Origin: Trichoderma breve
Lineage: Eukaryota > Ascomycota > Sordariomycetes > Hypocreales > Hypocreaceae
Reading direction: 5' to 3'
Length of the DNA stretch: 64,000 nucleotides
NCBI RefSeq assembly: GCF_028502605.1
Contig: NC_079233.1
Span: 372,001 to 436,000, forward strand
The position numbers were made by a program, and so were the translations under genes. This document shows, one piece after another, positions 32,515 through 45,103 of the stretch (position 1 is its first letter; every line of letters starts with the position of its first letter). The notes below the pieces were generated by a model. It did not search any database and had not been told where the DNA came from. It was given only the letters and a program-made list of their open reading frames with translations.

Positions 32515-34637
32515 GGCGTCTGTGCTTCGTAGATATCCGGATGATGCGGCAAGTTCACTCTTGAATTGTGAGACACAACTATCATAAACAATACCACTCT
32601 TAGGGTGAGCGGTTGATTTTGCTTCAAGTGTTGAGTCTCTCTATTGTTTCATGCCCGAGATATTCGCACATGATATTCGATTGAGATTAATTGACACTAT
32701 CGGCTACTTAGTTTTCTCGAGATGCCGACTTTAGTTGATTTTTACCCCAATTTCAGCCATTTTGTAATAAGCTTACAGCGGCCGACTATCCCACTAACCA
32801 ACACCAGCTGCTAGCTGCTTAAAGCCCTATTCAATTTTGGCTAATTGCATTTATTTTGTCGTGCGTAAACTACCTGTAAGTTGAAGATTGCTTGCGCTAA
32901 ATTGCCTAAAATTGTGTAAGCGTTCTTGGTATACTCCGTTCAAACAAAATTAACAGCGAATCTGTTGAATAATCACGAGTACCTATATCGAAACTTCATC
33001 ATCCTTGGGTGACACTGATGTTACTCTTCTCACTCCACACTTATAGTAGTATTGCAGAACCGTCGGTCATGTAAAAGGAGGTTGAAACATTGCACAGACC
33101 CTCATACCTACTCTATATGGCATTATATTCGCTCGGCTTCAAAGCCGCCGCTCCAAGGCTCTCAGTAACGCCGTCAGCTGGTATGTGCTATCGTTGAATG
33201 TCGAATTAGGGGACGGGATTCCCGCATGCGCATGCGACGAGGGCGGGGATAACGCGGTGAGTGCGCAGCAAGACTCTGATAACTGTACGGAGCTCATGTG
33301 GTAACAATGGCATCATGGGCTAGCGACATCTCTGTGCCAGATCGCATGAAGATACATTTTGGGAAAAACTTACGCAGCCCCAGCAAGCGAGTCCTGGTGC
33401 AGGCAGATCTAAATTAGCCCTGGGAGTTTGGACCAGTCACCGCTAGATCTAGAACCTTGACATGCGCAAGTAAGCAACAGTAGCTCGGCCAACGACTTGA
33501 CACACGCGTTAGCTCCCGAAATGCTGGCTGCGGCACAAGGCCTGTCTGTTGTGGGGATTTAAGTGCCTATTCACGGAGTACGGAGTAAGAAACACCACGG
33601 CTACGGTACTGCTATAATAAGTTCCAGTGCCTGACATCATCGTCTGCCAGTGTCAAATCTTATTATGCTAGTATTAAAAATACAGGGGCTTCCCACGAGA
33701 GAAGGCGTTGTACGAGTAATTAAGGGGGTAGCGGGCGCTGGAGATAATCCAAGCCGCTGGTACTGCTCTTCGGTAGTGTCTGTCAAACGGACATAATTTC
33801 CATATCGTACTCTTTTGGAACGAGGGCTGACAATGAAGCTGTACAGCTCTACAGCTATTCGACAAAAGCGGTTCAGACGATAGGACACGGGAGCCACCTT
33901 GTCGGTAAGTACAAGTAGTTGCGGGCGGCGTATCGCAGATGCAGCAGATGCTACATGTAACCATGCAAACACGGGTGGCATTAGCCCTGTATTTATAGAA
34001 CATTGGGTACACATGCATAAAACGCCGTTGTTAGTGAGTCTGGCCACACCCACTTGCAGCGACTTTATTACGAAAGCACATGTAACATCAAAGCAGCAAC
34101 AACAATGCGATGGTGTTTGAGGCAGGGATATAATCCTCCGACCCCAAGGCTTGATAGACGGAGTTTCCCCGCCCGTAACGAGAGACACAAGACCAATTCC
34201 AGTCGCGCGGAGTCACTACATTTGGAGATTTCCATCACTGGCCATTTGAGTACAGTACACCCACAATAGGCAATTAGTCGTGTGCCTTGAGAAGCACTTT
34301 GCTCGTGAAACCATCAAATTCAGAGATGTAACGAACAATAGACTCAAGTATTATTACCACTGCAGCTCTGGATAACACTGCGAGTAAAGTAAGAAACAAG
34401 TGATATCATTACTCACTTTCAATAATAGCGTGGCGCACCGCTCCGCATTCACTCATGAGCCAATCTGCGATGTCGGACCGGTGACGGATGTGGCTCTGTA
34501 GATCAACTCGGCATTTATTTTGAAGCTTTTTGAGGTTTAAATATATATGAAGTGACAGTCTTGTTTTTGGTAAACAATATTTCGTCAATTACTAACTGCT
34601 ACTACGCACACTGCCTACTGTACTGTAGCATGGCAAA
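32515..34637. other. Intergenic region, 2.1 kb
   Basis: This is the divergent region between the hydratase (minus) and the MFS carrier (plus). It carries TACTCCGT at 32932-32939 and a tandem ACGGAGTACGGAGTA at 33573-33587. Overlapping ORFs at 33637-34269 on both strands look random. No lyase gene was found here. Confidence 0.45.
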
Positions 34638-36082
34638 ATGGCCTACCCTACTAGCCAAGAAGAACATGAAATGAGTCGTGTCCTTGAAAGTACGAATCAT
34701 GACCAAGAAGAAGACTTCGAAGACCCAATACAACGGTCGCAAACACTGCCCCCAGCTGACCATGGCCGTGCTGCCTATCTAGCTCTTGCATGTTGCACCA
34801 TTGCACAAGCTCCAATTTGGGGTATTCCAACCTTTGTCTTACAACCGTGTTGAATACTGATAGGGTGTGACAGGATACTCTATCTCCTTTGGCATCTTTC
34901 AAGAATACTATAGCGATCCCGAGCACGGCATAGATGCTTCTGCTGGAGCCATCGCCACTGTAGGGTCTATGCAATTGGGCATCATGTATCTCATGATGCC
35001 TGTCATATTCATGATACTGAACAAATATCCGCATCTCCGGCGTTGGTGTGGCCCTGCCGGCCTTTTGATCACAATGACGAGCTTGTCTGCTTCTGCTTTC
35101 GTCAACACCATCGTGGGTTTGATCGCCACCCAAGGTGCACTCTATTCAATTGGCTGTGGGCTTCTCTTCAGCCCCATTTCTCTGTACATGGACGAGTGGT
35201 TCATTCAACGAAAGGGACTCGCCTACGGAATCATGTGGTCGGGCAAGTCGTCATTTGGTGTCGCTATGCCTTTCGTCTTCAGCAGCTTGCTACGCCGCTT
35301 TGGTCTCCGCGCAACCATTCTTTCGTGGGCCGTAGCTTCTGCCATTATGATATTACCGACGCTCTTCTTTCTCAGGCCCCGTATTCCACTGTCTTCTACC
35401 ACTCGTTCCCGACCTCTATCGTTTGCGTTTCTCCGCCATACTTCGTTTTGGATGATGCAAATTGGAATCATCATTCAAGCTCTCGGCTATCTCATGCCAA
35501 GCACGTATCTGGCTAGCTACGCCTCCGCCATTGGTCTTTCTTCTGTAACGGGTCCCATTCTACTTGCATTATTTTCTACGGCATCGGTGCCTGGATCATT
35601 GGTTCATGGCTGGTTGGGAGATAAGCTTTCAGCAACTAAAGTAATCCTCCTTTCGTCCTTTGGAAGCGCCCTCCCTGTTTTCCTTCTCTGGGGACTTGGC
35701 CATCAACTTAGTACCATGGTTGTTTTCGTCGTCCTTTATGGCTTCTTTGCTGGAGGGTTTAGTTCCACCTGGTCTAGTATGCTGCACGAGATCAAGCGAG
35801 ATGATGGAGCTGCAGAGTCCTCCCTCATCTTTGGTCTTCTTTTGGGAGGTCGGGGACTCGGATATATCCTTGGTGGGCCAATCAGCGGCTCACTTTTGTC
35901 CATCAAGGGGGCTATTGCAGAGGAACCGTTGGGTTATGCTACCAAGTACGGTCCCATGATTCTCTGCACCGGTATTACTGCCGTCATGGGAGCCTGGGCT
36001 CCTTTGTGGAAGGGGGCGAGGATCGTGAGTAAAGAGGGACTTACAACTTGCTCTCATTTATTCACTACAGACTAAAGGGTAA
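34638..36082 (+). CDS. MFS monocarboxylate-transporter-like carrier
   Basis: Three exons are inferred: 34638-34821, 34874-36024 and 36071-36082, giving 448 aa. The last exon adds only three residues before TAA. A ~45-residue acidic cytosolic N-terminus precedes twelve predicted membrane spans. Family landmarks of fungal MCT/MCH carriers are present: GYSISFGIFQEYY after the first helix, MDEWFIQRKGLAYGIMWSGKSSFG in the loop of the 4th-5th helices, and GGRGLGYILGGPISG near the end. Such carriers move monocarboxylates or related small acids across the plasma or organellar membrane. The substrate is unknown. Its position next to the hydratase and ligase genes makes an organic acid plausible. Confidence 0.85.
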
Positions 36083-37445
36083 GAGGACTATGCAATTTCA
36101 TCGCAAGCAAACATGCGCAATAGCACCACTGGCTTCATAAGCTGTTAAAAAGGTAAAGGAATTGGTGGTACACATCGTTGGCTAGTGCATTCTTGTGATA
36201 AGTTTTCTTCTTCTATTTCGCTGTTTTATCGTCTATCTCGACACACGCCCAGGCATCTGACTCGGGTAGATTCAGGCGGTTGCTACTTATAAGTGCTATC
36301 AACTACGGAAGCCCTTTTTAGGGCTTTGCAAAAAAAGACATCGTTCGTTCACTGTACCTCTAATTCCGGGTCTCAGCTCCATCAATAGGGTGGCTTGACT
36401 ACAGAGCCTTGTTCAACAAGGCAACAACAGATTCCAGAGCAGTTATATTTGTATTGAACGTCATTCACTTTATAGATATCTAATTTTATCCCAAATTTAA
36501 CTGACTTCGTAGCTGACATTCCTCTGTAAAGGAGCAAGTGCGTAAAGTCCGGTCTGCGTGATGGACAAAAGTTGACGCGTGTCCACTAGCAACTCATTCC
36601 GGTTGGTTTGCACACCATGACCGACACGGTTATATCTCCTAGCTATCGATAAAGCAGCCTACCCAACCTTCAGGGAACTTGATAACTTCCTGCAAACTGA
36701 TAACACTAATGCATTAACATGGGGGAGGGTGGATCTAAGAGCTAGATTTGCTGTTGGTTGAGTTCCCTGAGTTTATTATTCTCCGTACGGCTCCGTGCTG
36801 GGGCAAGGGTAGTGTGGGGAAGATACCTCCAATTTGTTCAACCAATGCCGGCAAATGGGAAACAGTAACAGTTGCTGGAACTACAAATACCTTCTTAACA
36901 GTGCTAAAAAAGGCATAGAGGAAGGTCGGTGGTCTTTGTCAATTACAGAGGCGACAATGTGAGCAGCTAAACTATTTTCTTGCAGTCGAGGAATATTTGA
37001 AGAAAATTACTTTGATACAAGAGGGATTGCTGAGTCTTATCTCAAGAATAAACGTGTGACAAGCTCACCCGTATTTTGGAGAGCACTACCCTATTAATTA
37101 TTGGCGAATGTGTCAAGTGAGGGTATGTTTATATGATTACCTTCGACTTCCGACTGACATTTAGCCACGCCTCAACGGCAGCTCACCCTAACCAGCTGAA
37201 ACTCGTTGCACTTGAAGACGATGTGTATGTCGAGTTATTGAGCTTCGTGGTCATCTTTAAGTGGATTAATGCGTGGCAAAAGACAACACACTCTAGCCGG
37301 CTAATTGGATCATCTCGTAACTTGATGTTGGTGGGAAGGGCTTAAGTCATCAATTATATGGAAATGAAATGCTAAGTGTTTCTATATGGGTGCTGAGGGT
37401 TGAGATGTAAGTACCAATATTCTCAATACTAAATGTTTCTTCTGA
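36083..37445. other. Intergenic region, 1.4 kb
   Basis: This is a convergent gap between the MCT-like carrier and the first transporter of the isocyanide cluster. It is AT-rich, with CTCCGTACGGCTCCGTG at 36781-36797. No gene was recognised, so it is a natural left border of the cluster. Confidence 0.45.
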
Positions 37446-39224
37446 CTAACTATATAATTTACTCTGATTTATGTCCATGACATTGATGTTCCGCCACAAA
37501 ACAACCGCGATGAAGCCACCGGCCCATACTGCCATTGCTATAGCCAACAATTTCCCTTGGGTATCTTCGTAAGCATGCTGGATGGCGATGCGTGTCTCAG
37601 AACCAATGGGATATGAGAGCTGGGTAGATAGATCTGCATAAATTTTGGCCACATTTGGAAGCTGTTCTATTGGAACAAACTCCATTAGCTTCCTGCGGAA
37701 GATATTCTGCCAAACTGTTGATGCAATGGTTAAACCAATTGCTCCTCCAATATTACCAAATAACCCTAACACAGCCAGACAAACAGCCGCGTCATGATTA
37801 GGGGCAGCAGCCAGAATTGCAACTTCATCACAAACCATGATGACGCCAGCAGCGACGGAAATGAAAATCTGAGACACAACTATGTATCCAATTCCATTTT
37901 CACTATTTCCATAATATGACATTGATATTAAACCCAGAAGACTCAATGGGACCCCTACATAGAGGCACACTGGCTTGAAATGCCCAGTCAGGTGAATTAG
38001 GGCGCCAACGGCGATGCTGCACAAGACTGAAAAGACGGTATATAACTGCACCACATAGCTTGCGTTTTCGATACTGAGGTTGTTCACAACTTGGAGATAC
38101 GAGCTGAAGAAGCTATTCCAACACCAGAAGCTAATGAATAAAGCGGAGGATAGAATGCAAGCGCCCAACACGGTGCGATCAAGAAGAATTGAGTATGACA
38201 CGAAAGTGATAGTCGCATAATATCTCTCCCACACCACAAACAAGACGATGAAGAGACTTCCGGTAATTGACAATGTAATAGCATATATCGAATTCCAGTC
38301 TTGTAGTGCGTAGAGATTGAGTGATACAAGAAGTAGTGCAACACCTGTTGATAAGAGAATAAGGCCAATAGCATCGAATTGTCGAAAATAGTGGAGAAAT
38401 GTTCGTAGAAGACTACGACCACTATCACTCTCACTCTCACTCCTTTGAGGCATGCTCATTTTCTTGATATTGAGATGACTCAACAAAAGGAAGAAAAGTG
38501 GGAGAGTGATAGACGGCACGAGAATCGAAAACAAGCCAAATGCCCAACGCCAGCCTGGACCGTTCATAAATCTTGATGATATGGGGCCAGAAAGCCAAGA
38601 CGTAATAAGATTCGGTGAGCTGACTATGGCTTGTACCAAACCCCTGTTGCGCATTGAAGAAGTGTCAGCAACAAGTACAGTCAGGCTATAGAGAATGCCA
38701 TTGTTTCCAATAGTCTGGAAGACTTGAGCAGTGGCATAACCTTGAACGCTGTTGCAAGTACTCATCATAACAAGACCACTTGTAGCGATAATGATGCAGA
38801 AAAGAAGTCCGTGAGCCCGGCCAAAAATATCAAGAATTTTGGCGAGAGTGAGGTTGGTAACACCACCAATCACACTGCTTGAGATACCGACAGCAGGAGT
38901 AAAAGAATGCTGGGCAAAGGTGGAAGTGACATAAGGTGTCAGAATTCCGGTAGTAGCTGATAGAATTCCTTCGACAAAATAGGTGAGCCAAATAACAACG
39001 TAGGCAAGCACCAGAGCACTCGTCTTCCATGGCACAGTTACAGCTTCGAAATCCTCAATAACTGAATCAATATTAGAAGGAATGGAAGGTTCGTCATCAT
39101 TATTAACGACGAGACCATCGTGATTGTAGTTGGAACCAGTATTGTTAAGGAGATTCACACTTTCGTCATCGAAAAGAACAGTTTGAGGTAGATGGCTGAC
39201 CGGAGCAGGAGGCGATGACACCAT
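37446..39224 (-). CDS. Siderophore-type MFS transporter, isocyanide cluster left flank
   Basis: This is a single exon of 592 aa. About 70 N-terminal residues are cytosolic and Ser/Asn-rich. Fourteen predicted spans follow in the pattern of fungal siderophore-iron (MirB/Sit1-type) transporters. Motifs include SVIGGVTNLTLAKILDIFGRAHG, QTIGNNGILYSLTVLVAD, RNRGLVQAIVSSPNLITSWLSGPIS and NGPGWRWAFGLFSI. It ends with ETRIAIQHAYEDTQG. A close paralog sits at 49518-51275 on the other strand, and the two bracket the biosynthetic genes. The likely role is export of the isocyanide or uptake of its metal complex at the plasma membrane. Direction cannot be decided from sequence. Confidence 0.88.
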   Translation of the reverse strand: MVSSPPAPVSHLPQTVLFDDESVNLLNNTGSNYNHDGLVVNNDDEPSIPSNIDSVIEDFEAVTVPWKTSALVLAYVVIWLTYFVEGILSATTGILTPYVTSTFAQHSFTPAVGISSSVIGGVTNLTLAKILDIFGRAHGLLFCIIIATSGLVMMSTCNSVQGYATAQVFQTIGNNGILYSLTVLVADTSSMRNRGLVQAIVSSPNLITSWLSGPISSRFMNGPGWRWAFGLFSILVPSITLPLFFLLLSHLNIKKMSMPQRSESESDSGRSLLRTFLHYFRQFDAIGLILLSTGVALLLVSLNLYALQDWNSIYAITLSITGSLFIVLFVVWERYYATITFVSYSILLDRTVLGACILSSALFISFWCWNSFFSSYLQVVNNLSIENASYVVQLYTVFSVLCSIAVGALIHLTGHFKPVCLYVGVPLSLLGLISMSYYGNSENGIGYIVVSQIFISVAAGVIMVCDEVAILAAAPNHDAAVCLAVLGLFGNIGGAIGLTIASTVWQNIFRRKLMEFVPIEQLPNVAKIYADLSTQLSYPIGSETRIAIQHAYEDTQGKLLAIAMAVWAGGFIAVVLWRNINVMDINQSKLYS

Positions 39225-39857
39225 GACTTGTCAAGAAGTGGGAAGTTTCAGCAAGATTATACCAGCCCAGAGATAGTCAAAATATATAGAGAGTATGAAT
39301 AGAAACTATGATTGACATTCAAAATATTGGCTCAACTTTGATGAGCTGATATCGCAGGACAGCCGCCAAGTCTTCTGCCCCAAGAAATGACCGACCCATT
39401 GCAGCAAAATTAGCGCATAACGGCAGTATGGCACTTCTTGACTAGGACTAATAATCCTTGTAGAGCAAGTTTACAAAAGAACTTGCTCATATGACAATTA
39501 TTATTCATAGCGAGCCCCGATAGCCTATGATAACTTGCTCAATATGCAAGGGTATGAAGAGGATTATCAACATGCAGATCGAGAAATGGAAGACCGTCTT
39601 AGTGGTGAACAGTAGAACTTAAGATTGCTATATGATTAAGCACGATAAGTGATTTGACGAAAGACATGAAAAATAACGGCTTTATCAAAACTGTATACAT
39701 TGTACCATGTAGCTGTGTAGTCCAGCGCTGTATAAGAACACTCTCAAAAGCCAGAGTTATCAACTTTGGTGTTTCAAATGCATAATTAACACGTAGAATT
39801 CCGGTCTTAAGATCCAAATTTATCTCAATATGCTACCCGCGTAGACAATGCGTAAAT
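39225..39857. other. Intergenic region, 630 bp
   Basis: This holds the promoter of the minus-strand transporter, with a TATATA stretch about 60 bp upstream of its ATG near 39280-39290, and the 3' flank of the isocyanide synthase gene. No other coding frame was recognised. Confidence 0.5.
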
Positions 39858-42800
39858 TTAATGACTGGAACCTACAAGAGTGGCATATTTTGTAAACTCC
39901 TCATCGTTCATCAACATTTCCAGTTCCTCAGGGTGAGTACCCATGACCAGTTCCACACCTCCATCTTGTTTCATCGGAAAGATGACCAAGAATCTAAACC
40001 GTCCATTTCCCCGCTCAAGTTGTGGCCGCATAGACTCTGGGGAGCCTCCATTGGCGAAGAATTGGTCTCCAAAGCAGATCTCACTAGTCTGGAATAGCAT
40101 CATGTTGGAGATCATGGCGTGCATATGTTCAAGGCCCATATTGGCGGTTGAGAACCTTGAATGGTCTGGAAGCGATTGCAAAATTGAAAATGCATCATGA
40201 ACAACCGAGGGTGTAATGCTCTTAGCAGATTGACGAAGCAGATACGCAACGTCTCCTATACTGGTCTTCGGAGAACAGAGTGTCTCGACTGACATACTGG
40301 ACCGATTCAAGATGAGTAAGCTGCCCATGTATGTCGAAGGCAACAGAGAGGAAAAATAAGGGCGACCATCAGTAGGTAACTCGAGAATGGAGATATCGTC
40401 AGGTCCGAAGGTCTCTTTGCGGATTTCTGTAGCCACGCGATACCGCGCCTTGATGGCACTGCGCCAGAAGAACGCTTGCACAATATCGCTAATAGAACAT
40501 GTCACCCCCTTAGCCTTGGCATCAGGGAGGCTGTCCTGTTTCAACTCTTCCAACTTTTCGGGTGGAATTAAAAATAAAGTTGTTTTCAAGGTTCTTTCAG
40601 CGCGAGGTAATGGCCAAATAGGATGGAGAGTGAAGTTGAGCTGCGGCGAGAGAACTGTTTCTTTTGAACCTTGCGTGGGAAGGAGATTGTCGTCTTTGCC
40701 CATTTTCGCCGTCTCCTCTGTAGCCAAGATACCAGTGTGGCTTTTATCATCGTCTGGGGGGAAGAATGGTAGATACCTCCATGTAGATGGGTCGATTTCA
40801 TGAAGTGGTCGATCCCAACCCTCTTGCTGATGAATAATCTCCGGCAAGCTGTGATTGAAGCTTTCGGGGTCATACCATTGACATGTTGCTGCCTCGTTGC
40901 CTTGCAAATATCTGCAGTTTTCGGCCCAAGCTTTGATAGCAATCATGGCTCCAACACCATCGAGACAGCAATGATTCAAGTCAACTGCTAGAATACATCC
41001 GCCAGAGACAAAGTTGGCCTGGCCAACAAAAATATCGGCGGGCATCTTCGGGAATGGATCGTCTCGTAAGACAAGGCCGTCTGTAAAAGCAGACGGTGGG
41101 AAGCCCGCATCTCGGAGCTCGTCGAATGATGGGAGAATATTAGATAGATCCTTGTATACTAGACGGTTTCGTACAGAAGCTGCCATGGAGTCAGGCGGGA
41201 TAGTAACACAAAGATTTCCTCTAGTATAGCCAATCTCTTGCTCAGAGGAGTTCATAATCTTGCCACTCAGGGCTGGGATTAAGTCGAATATACGATTGAG
41301 GCCTTCTTGTAAGTTGGCAAAGGCTTTGTCGTAACTAACACCTTTATGTAGGGAGAAATAGAAGACCAAGCCCATGCCGTGGTTAGGATTGACATAGTCG
41401 AAGGCATTCAGTCGAAATGATTGCCGCGCCTTGTGTTTGGCAATGGTATCCTTCAACTGGGCCACATCGCTTTCCGTACTCTTTTCAAATCTCTTTGCTT
41501 CGATCGCACTCTTATCTTCGGCTACCAGACGTAAGATAGCTGAAGCAAGATTGGCAATACTTGGATTGGCATAGACGTGACGAGGAGCAATCTGTTCACC
41601 TAAGCCTGAAGCTGCTCGGATCGCCCTGATAGCTGCAAAAACGCCCAGAGAGTCCAGCCCAAGATCAAATAAGTTCGTATCTGGGGATGCTGTTCGGGCT
41701 GTTGGGAGTGAAGACGCGAGGATTTCACGAATGCCGCTCTGAACTGACTCAACCGAGTCCATATCGAAAGGGTAGCCATAGCAAATATCGTCATTACGAG
41801 AGCTGTAAAAGCGCTCAATATAGTCGGCGTAGAGCGCTAGTGTAGCAGATCTCTTTACAGTACCCTTATCTGTACGAATAAAGGGCACATTAGGATCTGA
41901 AAAGGTGACAAAGTCCCTGAGAAGCTGGTCTTTGTGTCGGGAGATAGAGTTAGCCTTCTTCACGGTTTCCCAAATACTACCAATGAGTTCGTCAGTTTTA
42001 ATGGAAGGGTCTTTCAACTCGATCAGTAGACCTGCTTGGGGTTTCCCAGTTCCGAAAATAAGGCAGCTCTCAATGGCAGGATGTGTGGCGATGAAAGCTT
42101 CCGTTTCCAAAGGCGTTATCTTATACCCATTGGACAGGACGACAAGATCATCGCTTCGCCCTTTAAAAGACCACAGATTTGGTTTCGTTGGGTGCCTCAC
42201 ATATAAATCCTTAAAGTTAATTGACTCTTTCTCTGGGAAAGTGTGAAATATGCCTTGGAAGAGAGGCCAATGTTCGTTTCGATTCACCCAATGCTCATAA
42301 GTATTCTCCTCGATTTCCTTAAATTCGAAACCAGAGTAGGGGTGAAAGCAGAACCAGAACCAATCTTCTCTCGACGTGACGAGGTTGCCAATAAATAGAC
42401 CCTCCGTGGTGCCCGTTAGGTTCAGTACTCTGATTGTATCATTTACTTTTCCAGCGGTGATGGGGCTGACAGGGCCGCCAGATGCACAAATAAATTTGGA
42501 CCGGCTCAACTTGGAAAGCACTTCGGGTGTTTCTCCCAGCTCGTCCACAAGAGACGGTACCATGCTCCAGATGTCAATCTTGGTATTCTCTGCCAGTGTT
42601 TCTACAAGGTTGACGTTGGGAAGAACACCCCTGGGTCCCAGGATACACCGCAAGTCGAAAAGAGCAGGCATCAGGATATCCATGATAATTCCGGCTCCCT
42701 GTATTTACTACGGTTAGCACATTTGGCTCCCCTTTCTCCAAATTGTGAAGAGGTGGAGAGAAGTAACATACATGGCTCATAGGGAATGATGAATATATCG

Positions 42801-45103
42801 TATCGCCTGGCTTCCAATCCGATGTCCACGGAAGCAAATCGTCATAACCTTCAGCGGGGGGTAGTAATCGCACTGCGTCCATAGTACCAATCAAACCGTG
42901 AGACCAAGGGATAGGTTTAGGCACTCCCGTTGATCCAGAAGTATGAAGGTAGCAGAAAGGCTCATTGATGGCTTCCTCGAACGTTTTGGTATACGGAAAA
43001 GGCTTGACAGTGCCAATGGTCAGCAACTCGTTGACCTCAGGGAGCTGCAGAAGCTTCATGGGGCGTTTCTCAAGAATGTCATTAACCAAAGAAACTAGGG
43101 GCACGTCTGCAGCATTAACCCATATGTTGCAGTTGACTGATTCAAGGACTGCCAACGCCCCCTCTAGATTATTTTTTGGCGATAGGAACAGTGTCTGCAG
43201 GAGCGATTTTGCATCAATTAGTACCATACTACTGGAGTGTCGAAATGATGATCTGTATAATATAAACTTACAGCATATCCAACCTTGACACAGGCGTATG
43301 TCAACAAAACGTATCGCAAATCATCTTGGCGAGTTGTATAGTTAGTACCATTAACTTACAATAAGCTTTATGGATAATGTAAGGCTTTACTTACGAGGTC
43401 CGATATATCCAACTGGCTGAACAGAATCAGGCTTGCCAACCAGGCTATTAAGCCACCAAGCAGTTTTATCAACGGCCTTGCTGAAAATGCGAGCAGATAT
43501 GTGATTAAACTCGAGTGAATCACCAGACAGTGTTGCCAGAGAGAAAACAATACGTTCCGGCTCAACAACTGCTACCTTGTCTATGATTTGAGGGAGAAGT
43601 CTTCTTCCATATGGTACTTGAGCAGGTTCGAAATCTCCCGATAATGGAGCAATTTTAGACCCGTCCTCTGCAACAATGTCCTGGAAGCTTGATGCTAAGC
43701 TTTGGGGTGAGGAAGTTTCTGAAGCTGAACTTGCGCTGCTGGGCATAATGGCGCGAGGCGAAGACACCGGAGAGTTACTGTGTGAGGCTGCATGGGGGGA
43801 AACCAGAGTAGGCGTGGATGCTTCGCTGAAGTATTCGATGGCGCTTCGTCGCCTAGCTTCTTGGAGGTAGCTTGCTGATGTCTCGTCGATGTTGAGTCCA
43901 CCTTGCTGCAACGGCTTCTCTTTGAAGTAACTAGGCCTACCACCTTCATAAATGAGCTCCAGTCTGTCATCTTTGCTAAATTCAGCCATAGGAGCGCTAA
44001 TCCACTCTCCATCGGCTAATTTGGCGACGCTGCAATGCCATGGGGTCGTGTAGCCAGTTTTGGTGTTGAGCAAACATATCCAAAGCTTGTTTACACCCAC
44101 TGATTCGTGGATGGAAAGTCGTAAGTGATTGGGGAAGGCATGTTTGATTGCACGCGCAAAAGCCTAATAATGATTAACAGATCGAACAACACTTAGTAGA
44201 GAAGGGTGGCTGTTCCGCTTACATCTCCTCGAAGTAACATTTGTTTAGCAAGATATTTGCACTCCCTCTTATATTCATTGGCAGTTCGATTTACCCCTCG
44301 AGGGAATATGTACTTCAAATCAGACTCCAAGAACCTTTTGTATCCGAGGTATGTCAGTTTTGTGTCAGGATTTGTGGCAATCTCATGGTCGATATCCAGG
44401 TCGGCCCGGCCGTACTGATTAAGAAGCAATCGGCGGAAGGTGGTACAGTTCGCAACGTAAATGATCTCAGTCATCTTTTCAGGCGCGGGAAAATCGAGTA
44501 AGTCCTTCATGCGAGCAAAGTTGATGTAGTTGAACTTCTTTTCGGTAGCCATATCTCGTAGAGCCTCTCCATAAGCCCATGTATCTTGATCAGATATACA
44601 CAACAAGTCTGCGTATGTCATAGTAAGCAAAAAGGTTAGTGTTACTTCTAAATATAAGAAGCCCAATCTCAGGTCATTGTGGAAGATAACTTACCGTTAT
44701 ATGTAATGCCATCTGATATGATTGTAACTTCAGCACCAGACGCATATACCTCTTGTATACGCACACACATTGTATTCAGTCTATCCAATGCAAGCTCTTC
44801 AGCCTTATCAGGCAAGCTGCCTAGGACTTTGTAAACCTTATTTGCGGATTTGAACGGGAATGCCGGCAAGCATGTCTGTATCCGAGTCTCCGATGCGACG
44901 AATTTGTCTATAATCGACATAAAATTACCCGCACCTCTCTCCAAACGTTCTTTTGAATCGTCGAACTTGTTAAGAGCATACTCAAAAATGATGTCCAAAA
45001 TGCGACGAGATACCTCCTGAACTGTACTGCCTGTTTGAGAAGTGTTGGTCAAGGAGTTGTCGACATTCCGTGCAACATCATCACTTATTGGCTTTGCCTC
45101 CAT
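39858..45103 (-). CDS. Isocyanide synthase-NRPS-like megaenzyme (ICS-A-T-acyltransferase), CrmA-type
   Basis: Six exons are inferred: 45103-44695, 44608-44223, 44163-43395, 43324-43272, 43194-42772 and 42698-39858, giving 1626 aa. Residues about 40-350 are a Dit1/PvcA isocyanide synthase domain (IISDGITYNDLLCISDQDTWAYG, LRLSIHES, TPWHCSVAKLADGEW). This domain converts an amino-acid amine to an isonitrile. The adenylation domain spans about 460-960, with TSGSTGVPKP near 625, GTTEG near 778, GRSDDLVVLSNGYKI, and a TDKGTVKR lysine block. The thiolation domain has LGLDSL, with the phosphopantetheine Ser near 1028. Residues about 1110-1626 are a BAHD/TRI101-like transferase with HCCLDG near 1254. 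No condensation or reductase domain is present. The architecture matches what I know of A. fumigatus CrmA. The product is inferred to be an amino-acid-derived isocyanide loaded on T and released by the transferase. It is divergently transcribed from an acyltransferase. Confidence 0.92.

Noticed and set aside
33637..34188. 183-codon minus-strand ORF, with other overlapping ORFs on both strands
   Set aside because: Several frames overlap in the same place, none has a family signature, and no matching exon neighbours were found. Treated as intergenic.
32515..34637. Citramalyl-CoA lyase expected next to the hydratase
   Set aside because: No HpcH/HpaI-type motif was found here or elsewhere in the window, so the itaconate idea is left as an incomplete inference.
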